NCBI RefSeq assembly: GCF_023502425.1
Contig: NZ_JAMFMA010000003.1
Location: 372,001 to 436,000, forward strand
Length of the DNA: 64,000 nucleotides
Reading direction: 5' to 3'
Source: Flagellimonas spongiicola
Lineage (GTDB): Bacteria; Bacteroidota; Bacteroidia; Flavobacteriales; Flavobacteriaceae
The position numbers were made by a program, and so were the translations under genes. Positions 43,667 to 52,392 of the stretch are shown in pieces. Positions within the stretch are counted from its first letter, which is position 1; each line of letters starts with the position of its first letter. Under the pieces are notes generated by a model. The model made no database searches, was not told the DNA's origin, and saw only the letters and a list, made by a program, of their open reading frames with translations.

Positions 43667-43698
43667 CAAAATTTATTATGCATGCATAATAAATTTTG
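43667..43698. promoter_or_regulatory. 32-bp perfect palindrome, likely operator of etfBA
   Basis: The arms are 16 bases each, starting CAAAATTTATTATGCA, with no spacer and no mismatch. The centre ATTATGCATGCATAAT (43675-43690) is identical to the palindrome at 5821-5836. It lies between divergent etfB and pdhB. The AT-rich tail is not followed by a T-run after a GC stem, so it is not a terminator. A dimeric regulator, for example of the TetR or MarR type, is a reasonable guess. Confidence 0.7.
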
Positions 43699-43743
43699 TT
43701 CTTTTTTTGCTTTGATGTCCTATAATGTTCCCATGGTTTTTGC

Positions 43744-43751
43744 TATTTTTG
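43744..43751 (+). promoter_or_regulatory. Putative -7 element for pdhB
   Basis: TATTTTTG matches TAnnTTTG, 44 bases before the pdhB ATG. No -33 element at the usual spacing is evident. Confidence 0.4.
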
Positions 43752-43795
43752 CGTGCGTTTTTAAGCACACTAACGAATCTTTTTAGTACTACTTA

Positions 43796-44773
43796 ATGAA
43801 AACACTACAGTTCAGGCAAGCCATAGCCGAGGCAATGTCCGAGGAGATGCGAAGAGATGATAGCATATACTTAATGGGAGAAGAGGTAGCCGAATACAAC
43901 GGTGCCTACAAAGCTTCAAAAGGAATGTTGGATGAGTTTGGTCCTGAGAGGGTTTTGGATACACCTATTTCAGAACTTGGTTTTGCAGGAATCGGTGTAG
44001 GTTCCGCCATGATTGGTAACCGCCCAATAATTGAATTCATGACCTTCAACTTCTCATTGGTGGGAATTGATCAGATTATCAATAATGCAGCTAAAATTAG
44101 GCAGATGTCCGCTGGGCAATTTCCTTGCCCTATTGTTTTTCGTGGACCTACAGCTTCTGCGGGTCAGCTAGCAGCTACGCACTCACAAGCATTTGAAAGC
44201 TGGTATGCCAATTGCCCAGGTTTAAAGGTGGTTGTACCTTCAAATCCTGCTGATGCCAAAGGTTTATTGAAATCGGCTATCCGTGATGATGATCCGGTAA
44301 TTTTTATGGAATCTGAGCAGATGTATGGGGATAAAGGTGAAGTTCCAGAAGGAGAGTACACTATTCCTTTGGGTGTTGCAGATATTAAAAGAGAAGGAAC
44401 GGACGTAACTATTGTGTCCTTTGGTAAGATTATAAAAGAGGCATATAAAGCGGCTGATGAACTTGCAAAAGAAGGTGTTAGCTGTGAAATCATAGATTTA
44501 CGTACTGTACGTCCTATGGATCATGACGCAATTTTGAATTCTGTCAAGAAGACGAATCGAATGGTGATTTTGGAAGAAGCATGGCCATTTGGCAATGTGG
44601 CCACCGAAATTATTTATCATGTTCAGGACAAAGCATTCGATTATTTGGATGCTCCGATAGTAAAAATCAATACAGCAGATACACCAGCACCGTATTCTCC
44701 AGTATTATTAGCAGAATGGTTGCCAAATCATCAGGATGTGATCAAGGCTGTTAAGAAAGTGTTATATAAATAA
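43796..44773 (+). CDS. pdhB: Pyruvate dehydrogenase E1 component, beta subunit
   Basis: The 325-residue E1 beta subunit forms the alpha2beta2 thiamine-diphosphate decarboxylase of the pyruvate dehydrogenase complex. It has TLQFRQAIAEAMSEEMRRDD, YLMGEEVAEYNGAYK with the ThDP-contacting Glu, FGPERVLDTPISELGFAGI, MTFNFSLVGIDQIINNAAK and SFGKIIKEAY. Branched-chain or other 2-oxo-acid E1 beta proteins look similar, but the closeness to bacterial PdhB is strong. No alpha subunit or E2 lies within the window, so those are encoded elsewhere. A terminator follows. Confidence 0.93.
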   Translation: MKTLQFRQAIAEAMSEEMRRDDSIYLMGEEVAEYNGAYKASKGMLDEFGPERVLDTPISELGFAGIGVGSAMIGNRPIIEFMTFNFSLVGIDQIINNAAKIRQMSAGQFPCPIVFRGPTASAGQLAATHSQAFESWYANCPGLKVVVPSNPADAKGLLKSAIRDDDPVIFMESEQMYGDKGEVPEGEYTIPLGVADIKREGTDVTIVSFGKIIKEAYKAADELAKEGVSCEIIDLRTVRPMDHDAILNSVKKTNRMVILEEAWPFGNVATEIIYHVQDKAFDYLDAPIVKINTADTPAPYSPVLLAEWLPNHQDVIKAVKKVLYK

Positions 44774-44800
44774 TCAGTTTATATTTGTAAGGTATATTAG

Positions 44801-44833
44801 CCTCGTCGACAATTGTTGACGAGGTTTCTTTTT
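44801..44833 (+). terminator. Rho-independent terminator after pdhB
   Basis: CCTCGTCGACAA and TTGTTGACGAGG pair along their full 12-base arms with one G-T wobble, followed by TTTCTTTTT. It sits 27 bases after the pdhB stop. Confidence 0.85.
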
Positions 44834-44930
44834 AAGGAATAGTTTTTGATAGATAATTACGTTTAAAATCAAATTGACCATTAAAGCATGCGGAATCCTT
44901 AGGATTTTAGATTGCTCTATTCATCATATC

Positions 44931-47426
44931 ATGAAACGATTCCTAATCATAATATTCTTTTTTTCGTTTTTTACCGGCTTTTCACAGACTAAACTTAGTG
45001 GTATTGTAATAGATGAGTCTGGCTCTCCTATTGCATTTGCCAATATCGTTTTCCCAAATTCCACGGAGGGTACCATTACCAATGATAATGGGCGGTTTTA
45101 TATTGAATCCGATAATACCTATGATTCGGTAACTATATCTTTTATTGGTTACGAATCGATGGATATCCAACTGGATAAAAAAGTGAACTACAACATGGAA
45201 ATTGTGCTTAACGAATCCATGGAGCAGTTGAAGGAGGTTGTGGTTTATACGGGTAAGCAATCCAAGAAAAACAATCCAGCGGTTGATATTCTTAAAAAGA
45301 TTTGGGCCAAAAAACGTGAGAACGGGGTTCGAAAATTTAAGCAGTATCAATACGATAAATACGAGAAAATTGAATTTGACTTAAATACCATTGACAGTGC
45401 CTTGATCAAGAGTAAGCTATTCCGAGGTCTGGAATTCATGTTCGAGAATTTGGATACTTCCCGAGTTACCGGTAAAACCTATCTACCAATGTTTCTCAAT
45501 GAAACTTTTTCCAAGGTGTATGGGGATAATGTGATCCAAGAGGAAAAAGAAGATGTTCTAGGGAATAAAAGCTCCGGCTTTGAAGGACATCAGGCAATTA
45601 CGGCATTTGTTGAGGATTTATACACGGATTACGATGTCTATGATAATTATTTGAAGTTCTTCGACAAGAGTTTTACCAGTCCATTATCCAAGACAGGGGT
45701 CGATACCTATAATTATGTGTTATCGGACAGTACCTATATTGATAACAAATGGTGCTATAACATTATCTATTATCCCAGACGTAAAAACGAGTTGACCTTT
45801 AAAGGGGATTTTTGGGTTGCAGATACCACCTTCGCGATTAAGAAGATCAACTTGCAGGTTACTAAAAGTGCGAACATTAATTGGGTGAAGGAAATTTACA
45901 TTGAACAGGAGTTTGATGTAGTGAACGATTCCGTATTCCTATTGAAACGGGATTATATGCTGAGTGATTTCAGTATTTCCAAAAAAGAGAAGTCCCGGGG
46001 AATTTATGGTAAACGAACATCTGTTTATGACAATTACCAATTTAACACCAGTAGACCCGAAGATTTCTATAAATCGGTATCCGACCCCTATGACCCCAGG
46101 GTTTTTTCAAGGGATAGTACATTTTGGTCCAATGCTAGATTGGAACGGTTAAATGATGATGAATTCGGAATTTTCCAATTGTTGGACACCCTCAAAACCG
46201 TTCCCAAATTCAGAACCTACTACGATATTGTAAGTATTCTGGGCTCTGGTTATGTGGAAATTGATAAATGGAACATAGACATTGGGGATATTTACAGCAC
46301 TTTTGGATTCAATGATGCCGAAGGAACTCGAATTCGGGCCGGTGCTCGAACCTATTTTGGGCAAAACGATACCTGGCGACTGGAAGGGTATATGGCTTAT
46401 GGATTTACGGATAAAAAATTTAAACACGGATTTTCTGCTAAATTCTTGCTGGATCGCAAATCTCGCTTGATCGTGTCAGGAGGACATCGGCGTGATATAG
46501 AACAACTCGGATTGAGTCTGACCAGTACCAATGATGTTTTGGGAAGAAGTATAGCATCATCTTCGTTGGTCACCGTGGGTAATAATAATAGATTGACCAA
46601 CATTGACCTTTCTACCTTCAATGTTGAAATGGAACCTTTGAAGAATTTCAGGGTTCGCTTCGGTAGTAGTTTTCGGAATTTAAGTTCTGCTTTGCCCGAA
46701 GATTTTAATTTGGATTATGTAGATCCAGAATCACCCACAGGGGTTTCATCAGAGGTAAAACAGTTTGATATCAATACTACATTGATTTATACCCCAGGTC
46801 GAAGGATCATTGGTTATGGTGTGGAACCAGTAAACGTCAATGATGATTACAGTACCTTACTATTGAACTATACCAAAGGTATAGAAGGCTTTTTGGAAAG
46901 TGATTTCGATTACGAACGCTTGCAATTTTCATATCGTCAACCTTGGCAGATTGGTGGTTTTGGACGATTGACCAGTAGTGTTGAGCTTGGTAAGACCTTT
47001 GGTGAAGTACCTTTGAGTTTGTTAAGTGTTGTGCCTGGTAACCAAACACTTTTCTCCTTGTACAATACTTTTCCCAATCTGGATTTCTATGAATTTGTGA
47101 CGGATACCTACGCGACTTTGCATTTGGAACATAATTTCAACGGACGCATCTTTTCCCGCATTCCCATACTCCGAAATTGGAATTTGAGGGAAATTGTCGG
47201 ATTACGAGGCGCTTGGGGACAATTGTCCGATGAAAACAGAGCTTTGAGTGCACCAGCCAATATTCCGCTTATGGCGCCAGAAGATCAGATTTATTGGGAA
47301 TATTCCTTTGGAATTGGAAACATCTTCAAAATCTTCCGCATCGATTTTAATTTCCGTGGGAATTACCTTGACAATCCCGATGCCCGTCGATTTGGGGTGA
47401 CTGGAAGCTTCGGATTTAACTTTTAA
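44931..47426 (+). CDS. DUF5686 family outer-membrane protein with carboxypeptidase-like regulatory domain
   Basis: I start it at ATG 44931 (MKRFLIIIFFFSFF), 831 residues, since this gives a signal peptide ending FTGFSQ. A carboxypeptidase-regulatory-like domain follows at about 20-100: LSGIVIDESGSPIAFANIVF, GTITNDNGRFYIES, ISFIGYESMDI. The rest is long and Tyr/Asp-rich with many predicted strands and ends GVTGSFGFNF, as in an outer-membrane barrel with terminal Phe. This is the DUF5686 layout. Such proteins are common in Flavobacteriia and poorly characterised. No partner genes are adjacent. Confidence 0.85.
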   Translation: MKRFLIIIFFFSFFTGFSQTKLSGIVIDESGSPIAFANIVFPNSTEGTITNDNGRFYIESDNTYDSVTISFIGYESMDIQLDKKVNYNMEIVLNESMEQLKEVVVYTGKQSKKNNPAVDILKKIWAKKRENGVRKFKQYQYDKYEKIEFDLNTIDSALIKSKLFRGLEFMFENLDTSRVTGKTYLPMFLNETFSKVYGDNVIQEEKEDVLGNKSSGFEGHQAITAFVEDLYTDYDVYDNYLKFFDKSFTSPLSKTGVDTYNYVLSDSTYIDNKWCYNIIYYPRRKNELTFKGDFWVADTTFAIKKINLQVTKSANINWVKEIYIEQEFDVVNDSVFLLKRDYMLSDFSISKKEKSRGIYGKRTSVYDNYQFNTSRPEDFYKSVSDPYDPRVFSRDSTFWSNARLERLNDDEFGIFQLLDTLKTVPKFRTYYDIVSILGSGYVEIDKWNIDIGDIYSTFGFNDAEGTRIRAGARTYFGQNDTWRLEGYMAYGFTDKKFKHGFSAKFLLDRKSRLIVSGGHRRDIEQLGLSLTSTNDVLGRSIASSSLVTVGNNNRLTNIDLSTFNVEMEPLKNFRVRFGSSFRNLSSALPEDFNLDYVDPESPTGVSSEVKQFDINTTLIYTPGRRIIGYGVEPVNVNDDYSTLLLNYTKGIEGFLESDFDYERLQFSYRQPWQIGGFGRLTSSVELGKTFGEVPLSLLSVVPGNQTLFSLYNTFPNLDFYEFVTDTYATLHLEHNFNGRIFSRIPILRNWNLREIVGLRGAWGQLSDENRALSAPANIPLMAPEDQIYWEYSFGIGNIFKIFRIDFNFRGNYLDNPDARRFGVTGSFGFNF

Positions 47427-47473
47427 TCAACATATTCACTGCATTTTGTTGGCTTCGTTCCTTTATATGTGAC

Positions 47474-47481
47474 TATTTTTG
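47474..47481 (+). promoter_or_regulatory. Putative -7 element for ppa
   Basis: TATTTTTG matches TAnnTTTG and lies 21 bases before the ppa start ATG at 47503. Confidence 0.42.
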
Positions 47482-47502
47482 CAAAAATTTTAATGCGATA
47501 CG

Positions 47503-48030
47503 ATGGCGAAAAAAGGAGAAGTTACTTTTGATGTTTTAATAGAGATACCCAAAGGAAGTCGTAATAAATACGAATACGATTTTGCCCTTCATAAAATCCG
47601 ATTTGATAGAACTTTGTTTTCTTCCATGATGTACCCTGGTGATTACGGCTTTGTGCCCGAAACCTTAGCGCTGGATAAAGATCCATTGGACGTTTTGGTG
47701 TTAGGTACCGAACCCACATATCCAATGGTAGTGATGGAAGTTAAACCTATAGGGGTTTTCCATATGACAGATGAAAAAGGACCGGATGAAAAAATCATTT
47801 GTGTACCTGTTAGTGACCCGGTCTGGAACAAAAAAAATGATGTAAGTGATATCAACCCACATCGTCAAAAGGAAATAGAACACTTCTTTAAAGTGTACAA
47901 GGACCTGGAAGAAAAGAAAGTAGATACCGGTGGTTGGGGTGATGCCAAGGAAGCCATTGAAATTTATAGAAAATGTGTGGAGCGCTATGAAGAGAGTGAA
48001 CACAAAAAGAAACGAACCTTTACCATTTAG
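47503..48030 (+). CDS. ppa: Inorganic pyrophosphatase, family I
   Basis: This soluble enzyme hydrolyses pyrophosphate to phosphate, pulling biosynthetic reactions forward. The 175-residue protein has IEIPKGSRNKYEYD, YPGDYGFVPETLALDKDPLDVLV with the Mg-binding Asp residues, DEKIICVPVSDP and EHFFKVYKDLE. It is followed by a terminator and then the membrane-bound pyrophosphatase gene, so two different PPi-removal systems lie side by side. Confidence 0.97.
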   Translation: MAKKGEVTFDVLIEIPKGSRNKYEYDFALHKIRFDRTLFSSMMYPGDYGFVPETLALDKDPLDVLVLGTEPTYPMVVMEVKPIGVFHMTDEKGPDEKIICVPVSDPVWNKKNDVSDINPHRQKEIEHFFKVYKDLEEKKVDTGGWGDAKEAIEIYRKCVERYEESEHKKKRTFTI

Positions 48031-48050
48031 GTAATAAGAACGAGCTAATT

Positions 48051-48084
48051 ATGCGCTTTTGGTCATCAAAAGCGCATTTTTTTT
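48051..48084 (+). terminator. Rho-independent terminator after ppa
   Basis: ATGCGCTTTTG and CAAAAGCGCAT form an 11-pair perfect stem with a five-base loop, then eight T. It begins 21 bases after the ppa stop. Confidence 0.9.
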
Positions 48085-48101
48085 ATTAGTGTGTATTTTA
48101 C

Positions 48102-48109
48102 TACTTTTG
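48102..48109 (+). promoter_or_regulatory. Putative -7 element for hppA
   Basis: TACTTTTG matches TAnnTTTG, 35 bases before the hppA ATG. The T tract of the preceding terminator lies where the -33 element would be. Confidence 0.42.
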
Positions 48110-48144
48110 CTGCCACTTAAAAACTCATAAATAACTAGACAATT

Positions 48145-50523
48145 ATGGAATTAATCGTAAAATTTCTGCCTGCATTCGGTGTTTTGGCCTTATTGTATGT
48201 TTTTATCAAAAACATATGGGTGTCAAAACAAGAAGTAGGGGATGAGAAGATGGCACGTATCGCCAAAAACATTGCTGATGGTGCAATGTCATTCTTAAAG
48301 GCAGAATACAAAATACTTAGCATATTCGTTATCGCGGTAGCAATCTTGCTTTACTTTAAAGGAAGCAGTGAAGATGGCTCCAACGGAATGGTTGCCGTAT
48401 CATTTATTGTAGGTGCAATTTGTTCTGCATTGGCAGGTTTCATTGGAATGAAGGTAGCTACAAAGGCGAACGTAAGAACTACAAATGCTGCGAGACAATC
48501 CTTAGGTAAGGCCTTAGAAGTTGCTTTTGCCGGAGGTGCTGTAATGGGACTTGGTGTAGTTGGATTAGGTGTGCTTGGTTTGAGCGGTCTATTTATGATT
48601 TATAGCGGACAAGGTTGGGAAATGTCGGAAGTATTGAATGTATTATCTGGTTTTTCCTTAGGTGCTTCTTCTATTGCACTTTTTGCGCGCGTTGGTGGTG
48701 GTATCTATACTAAGGCTGCTGACGTAGGTGCTGATCTTGTTGGTAAGGTTGAGGCAGGTATTCCAGAGGATCACCCGCTTAACCCTGCAACTATTGCGGA
48801 TAACGTTGGTGATAATGTAGGTGACGTTGCTGGTATGGGTGCGGACTTGTTTGAATCTTATGTAGGTTCCATTATTGGTACCATGGTTTTGGGAGCCATT
48901 ATTGTTACTCCTAATTTTGATGGTCTAGGAGCAGTTTACTTGCCATTGGCTTTGGCCGCTGTTGGTATCATCATGTCCATTATCGGTACTTTCTTTGTAA
49001 GAGTTAAGGATGGTGGTAACCCACAAACAGCATTGAACATTGGTGAATTTGGTTCTGCAGGTTTAATGTTGGTAGCTTCTTACTTTTTGATCAATGGTTT
49101 TATTCCTGAATCAATTGAAGGATTGCCATTTGGTGCAATGGGTGTATTCTGGGCAACAATCTCTGGTTTGGTTGCTGGATTGCTTGTTGGTAAAGTAACT
49201 GAATATTATACGGGTACAGGAACTAAGCCTGTTAATTCTATTGTGCGTCAGTCAGAAACTGGTTCTGCTACTAATATTATTGCTGGACTTGGTGTGGGTA
49301 TGATGTCTACCATGATTCCAATTATATTGATTGCAGCTGCAATCATTGTTTCCCACCACTTTGCTGGTCTTTACGGTATTGCAATTGCTGCGGTAGGTAT
49401 GCTAGCGAATACAGGTATTCAACTGGCTGTTGATGCTTACGGTCCAATATCCGATAACGCCGGTGGTATTGCTGAGATGGCTGAATTGCCAAGTGAGGTA
49501 AGAGAACGTACGGATAAATTGGATGCAGTTGGTAACACTACCGCTGCTATTGGTAAAGGATTTGCAATTGCTTCAGCAGCATTGACTGCTTTGGCATTGT
49601 TCGCTGCGTTTATGCAGACTGCGGGTATTGAATCCATCGATGTTTCCCAGCCTAAAATTATGGCTGGTCTATTGGTAGGTGGTATGCTACCATTTGTGTT
49701 CTCTGCTTTATCTATGAATGCTGTTGGACGCGCTGCGATGGCTATGATCGAAGAAGTTCGTCGTCAGTTCAGGGATATTCCTGCACTTAAGAATGCATTG
49801 GAAATCATGGTGAAGTATGATTCTGATTTATCAAAAGCAACAGAAGAAGATCGTAAGATTTTTGATGCTGCTGACGGAGTTGCCGAATATGATAAGTGTG
49901 TTGCGATTTCCACACAGGCTTCCATCAAGGAAATGGTATTACCTGGATTGTTGGCAATTGCAGTTCCTGTTGCTGTTGGATTCCTTGGAGGAGCCAACAT
50001 GCTAGGAGGTTTACTTGCAGGTGTAACTACCGCTGGTGTACTTATGGCAATTTTCCAATCCAATGCCGGTGGTGCATGGGATAACGCAAAAAAGACTATT
50101 GAGAGTGAAGGACGTAAAGGTTCTGACGCGCATAAAGCTGCGGTAGTAGGAGATACAGTAGGTGATCCTTTCAAGGATACTTCAGGACCATCTTTGAACA
50201 TCTTGTTGAAATTAATGTCTGTTGTGGCATTGGTAATTGCTCCTAGTTTGGTGAGCCTTTCCCCTGCTGATGAAGTGAGTATGCTTAAAGAGGATGGCAC
50301 AAAGATTTCAATTACTACTGAGGGTATGAAGGAAACTGTTGCTGTTGAAAAGCAAGTTCGTGTTGAGATGAGCAATACGGCTGAAGGTGAGTTTAAAGCA
50401 GTGGTTACTTCCATACATACTGAAGCTGGAGAAGAAAAAGAAGAAGTAAAGGAGTTTGTTGGAGCTACCAAAGAAGAAGTCCAAAAGTTAGTGGACGAAT
50501 ATACGGAAGAGTCCAAAGGGTAA
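48145..50523 (+). CDS. hppA: K+-dependent ion-translocating membrane pyrophosphatase
   Basis: This integral membrane enzyme uses PPi hydrolysis to pump H+ or Na+. It is 792 residues with about 16 membrane segments. The catalytic [39 protein letters not shown] and [16 protein letters not shown] motifs are all present. [13 protein letters not shown] has Ala where K+-independent enzymes have Lys, so it should be K+-dependent. Whether it moves H+ or Na+ cannot be settled from the text alone. After the last membrane segment there is an acidic 87-residue tail (about 706-792), which is unusual for the family. Confidence 0.95.
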   Translation: MELIVKFLPAFGVLALLYVFIKNIWVSKQEVGDEKMARIAKNIADGAMSFLKAEYKILSIFVIAVAILLYFKGSSEDGSNGMVAVSFIVGAICSALAGFIGMKVATKANVRTTNAARQSLGKALEVAFAGGAVMGLGVVGLGVLGLSGLFMIYSGQGWEMSEVLNVLSGFSLGASSIALFARVGGGIYTKAADVGADLVGKVEAGIPEDHPLNPATIADNVGDNVGDVAGMGADLFESYVGSIIGTMVLGAIIVTPNFDGLGAVYLPLALAAVGIIMSIIGTFFVRVKDGGNPQTALNIGEFGSAGLMLVASYFLINGFIPESIEGLPFGAMGVFWATISGLVAGLLVGKVTEYYTGTGTKPVNSIVRQSETGSATNIIAGLGVGMMSTMIPIILIAAAIIVSHHFAGLYGIAIAAVGMLANTGIQLAVDAYGPISDNAGGIAEMAELPSEVRERTDKLDAVGNTTAAIGKGFAIASAALTALALFAAFMQTAGIESIDVSQPKIMAGLLVGGMLPFVFSALSMNAVGRAAMAMIEEVRRQFRDIPALKNALEIMVKYDSDLSKATEEDRKIFDAADGVAEYDKCVAISTQASIKEMVLPGLLAIAVPVAVGFLGGANMLGGLLAGVTTAGVLMAIFQSNAGGAWDNAKKTIESEGRKGSDAHKAAVVGDTVGDPFKDTSGPSLNILLKLMSVVALVIAPSLVSLSPADEVSMLKEDGTKISITTEGMKETVAVEKQVRVEMSNTAEGEFKAVVTSIHTEAGEEKEEVKEFVGATKEEVQKLVDEYTEESKG

Positions 50524-50547
50524 ATTCCTTAATGCATAATATAGAAG

Positions 50548-50574
50548 AGGCCTCGCAATAGCGAGGCCTTTTTT
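50548..50574 (+). terminator. Rho-independent terminator after hppA
   Basis: AGGCCTCGC and GCGAGGCCT form a nine-pair stem with loop AATA, followed by five T. It lies 25 bases after the hppA stop and before the convergent tonB gene. Confidence 0.92.
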
Positions 50575-50595
50575 GTTTCAGATATATGATCAAGC

Positions 50596-51300
50596 TTAAT
50601 TCAATCGGAAAGTAATAGGGATTGAAAATGGAACTTTTACCGGTGTGCCTCTTTGCTTTCCAGGGGTCATTTTTGGAAGTTTCCCAATGATTCTTGATGC
50701 TTCTGTTTCCAATACTTCATGCGGACCGCGCATTCGGACATCTGCTATACTTCCGTCTTTTTGGATGGTGAAAATTACATTCACTCTACCTTGTAATCCC
50801 ATTTCCTGAGCTATTTCAGGGTATCTGAAATTACGTCTAACGTGTTTTTGCATCATTTCTTGAAAGCATACCTTTTTGTCTTGGGCGTTTTCACAACCTG
50901 GAAATATGGGTGCGTCTTCAATTGCAATAAATGAGATTTCATCCAGTATTGGTTCTTCAACCACAGGAATATCATCAACCTCAATTACTTCATCCAAATA
51001 ATCCGTTTCTGTAGAGGCGAAGTCGGTTTCTATGACCTTTTCCACATCAGGTACAATCTCCAAGATAGTTGGCTGGACTTTAGGTGGTGGCGGAGGTGGT
51101 AACTTTTGAATGGTAACAGGAGGTAATTCATCTAATTCGTTAAGTAATGTTGCATCCGTTAGATCAACATAAGGTGTTTTTTGGTAAGATTTCCATTCCA
51201 ATGCTACATAAGTCAATAGCAGGACAGCGGTAAGCCCAACAACAAAATAGAGCATGCTGTTACGTTTCAATTCCATTTCTTGATACTTTTTTGGTTCCAT
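50596..51300 (-). CDS. TonB-family energy transducer
   Basis: I start it at ATG 51300 (MEPKKYQEMELKRN), 234 residues; a Met three codons earlier is also possible. One N-terminal membrane anchor (MLYFVVGLTAVLLLTYVAL) is followed by a proline-rich periplasmic stretch (PPPPPKVQPT) and an acidic linker. The C-terminal TonB domain has AQEMGLQGRVNVIFTIQKDG and ends SIPITFRLN. TonB couples the proton motive force to outer-membrane receptors. No exbB or exbD is adjacent. A Cys pair (PGCENAQDKKVCFQ) before the C-terminal domain may form a disulfide, as in other Bacteroidota TonB proteins. Confidence 0.92.
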   Translation of the reverse strand: MEPKKYQEMELKRNSMLYFVVGLTAVLLLTYVALEWKSYQKTPYVDLTDATLLNELDELPPVTIQKLPPPPPPKVQPTILEIVPDVEKVIETDFASTETDYLDEVIEVDDIPVVEEPILDEISFIAIEDAPIFPGCENAQDKKVCFQEMMQKHVRRNFRYPEIAQEMGLQGRVNVIFTIQKDGSIADVRMRGPHEVLETEASRIIGKLPKMTPGKQRGTPVKVPFSIPITFRLN

Positions 51301-51449
51301 AATTTTCATTTTTAAGCCTAGTAAGGATATAGGCAGTTAATACCATTGTCCAATCTAGGCTGAAAGCGATTCAATAAAAACCAAGAATGAGTCACTGCAC
51401 CCTTTGGGTGAGTGAAAAATAGAATTTCAAAGTAGTTATAGGTATAGGA

Positions 51450-52064
51450 CTAGAAAAGTCCGTGAAGCTCAGCGTCAATTCGGTTGATTACGGTTCCAAG
51501 GTCTTCTGGATTATCCACAAAATTCAAATTGTCAACATCGAAAATGAGAAGTTTCCCTTTTTCGTATGTATTTACCCAAGCTTCGTAACGTTCGTTCAAT
51601 CGGCTTAGATAATCAATAGAGATACTGTTTTCATAATCCCTGCCTCTTTTGTGTATTTGATTGACCAAATTTGGAATTGAACTTCTGAGATAAATCAATA
51701 AATCAGGTGGTTGAACCAAGGTTTCCATCAATTCAAATAGGCTGGAGTAGTTCTCAAAATCCCTATTTGTCATAAGTCCCATGGCATGTAAGTTGGGTGC
51801 GAAAATATGAGCATCTTCGTAAATGGTACGATCTTGAATCACGTTTTTACCACTTTCCCTGATTTTCAGAATTTGACGATATCTACTATTCAGAAAGTAG
51901 ATTTGGAGATTGAAACTCCATCGTTCCATCTGGGTATAAAAATCATCCAGATAGGGATTGTCAACTACATCTTCAAATTGGGCGTCCCATTTGTAATGTT
52001 TTGCCAATAAGTTGGTTAGGGTGGTCTTTCCGGCTCCAATGTTTCCTGCTACAGCAACGTGCAT
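51450..52064 (-). CDS. Deoxynucleoside kinase family protein
   Basis: This is a 204-residue salvage kinase. GNIGAGKTTLTNLLA is the P-loop near the start, YLDDFYTQMERWSFNLQIYF the substrate region, QDRTIYEDAHIFA the DRS-type motif, and HKRGRDYENSI the lid-like Arg segment. The family phosphorylates deoxyadenosine, deoxyguanosine or deoxycytidine, and the specificity is not fixed here. It is divergent from metK; the 328 bases between its start codon and the metK start hold the metK promoter and leader. Confidence 0.9.
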   Translation of the reverse strand: MHVAVAGNIGAGKTTLTNLLAKHYKWDAQFEDVVDNPYLDDFYTQMERWSFNLQIYFLNSRYRQILKIRESGKNVIQDRTIYEDAHIFAPNLHAMGLMTNRDFENYSSLFELMETLVQPPDLLIYLRSSIPNLVNQIHKRGRDYENSISIDYLSRLNERYEAWVNTYEKGKLLIFDVDNLNFVDNPEDLGTVINRIDAELHGLF

Positions 52065-52192
52065 GGGGTAGTGGTGTTTAAGTTTGGTCTATAATTTATT
52101 GGGGGGAACCCAGTCACGCAATATACAAAGTATATCCAGTTGGTGAAAAAAATAGGAAGGAAATGGGATGAAATACCAAGCAAAGAATAAAG

Positions 52193-52223
52193 TTTTAAAT
52201 TTTGTGCCAAAGGTGTACTTTTG
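52193..52223 (+). promoter_or_regulatory. Putative metK promoter
   Basis: TTTT at 52193-52196 and TACTTTTG at 52216-52223 are separated by 19 bases. The -7 element fits TAnnTTTG exactly; the -33 is a weak match to TTTG. Transcription would start near 52230, just ahead of the riboswitch-like structure at 52235. Confidence 0.55.
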
Positions 52224-52234
52224 TGCTTCCAAAT

Positions 52235-52303
52235 GAGGACAGATTTGACTGATTGCAACCTCTTGTTCCGAATTCGATTCGGAGTATAAAAATGCTAAAG
52301 CAG
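52235..52303 (+). ncRNA. SAM-II-like riboswitch in the metK leader
   Basis: The leader can form P1 (GAGG 52235-52238 with CCTC 52259-52262) enclosing the loop ACAGATTTGACTGATTGCAA. A 6-pair hairpin (TCCGAA/TTCGGA, 52267-52283) and ATAAAAATGCTAAAGCAG follow. GCA (52255-52257) can pair with TGC (52293-52295), and CTG (52249-52251) with CAG (52301-52303), giving an H-type pseudoknot. The GATTT, TTGCAA, ATAAA and GCTAAA segments match the SAM-II consensus as I remember it; the extra hairpin is an insertion. A hairpin ATCCCA/TGGGAT (52307-52339) may be the expression platform. SAM feedback on metK is expected biologically. Confidence 0.72.
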
Positions 52304-52392
52304 TTTATCCCAAAAAATAAGGGAATTCTCTTCTGGGATTTGTAAACTTCTTTGCGTCTTTCCGTCAAATCGAGTCCAACTAAAAATTGAAA

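Noticed and set aside
43796..44773. pdhB as a pseudogene or lone remnant of a larger locus
   Set aside because: The frame is intact with all family motifs; unlinked pdhA and pdhB are plausible and do not imply decay.
51393..51414. Hairpin CACTGCACCC/GGGTGAGTG between tonB and the deoxynucleoside kinase
   Set aside because: It lacks a T-run on the strand of either gene and has a bulge, so it is not a convincing terminator; no other role is evident.
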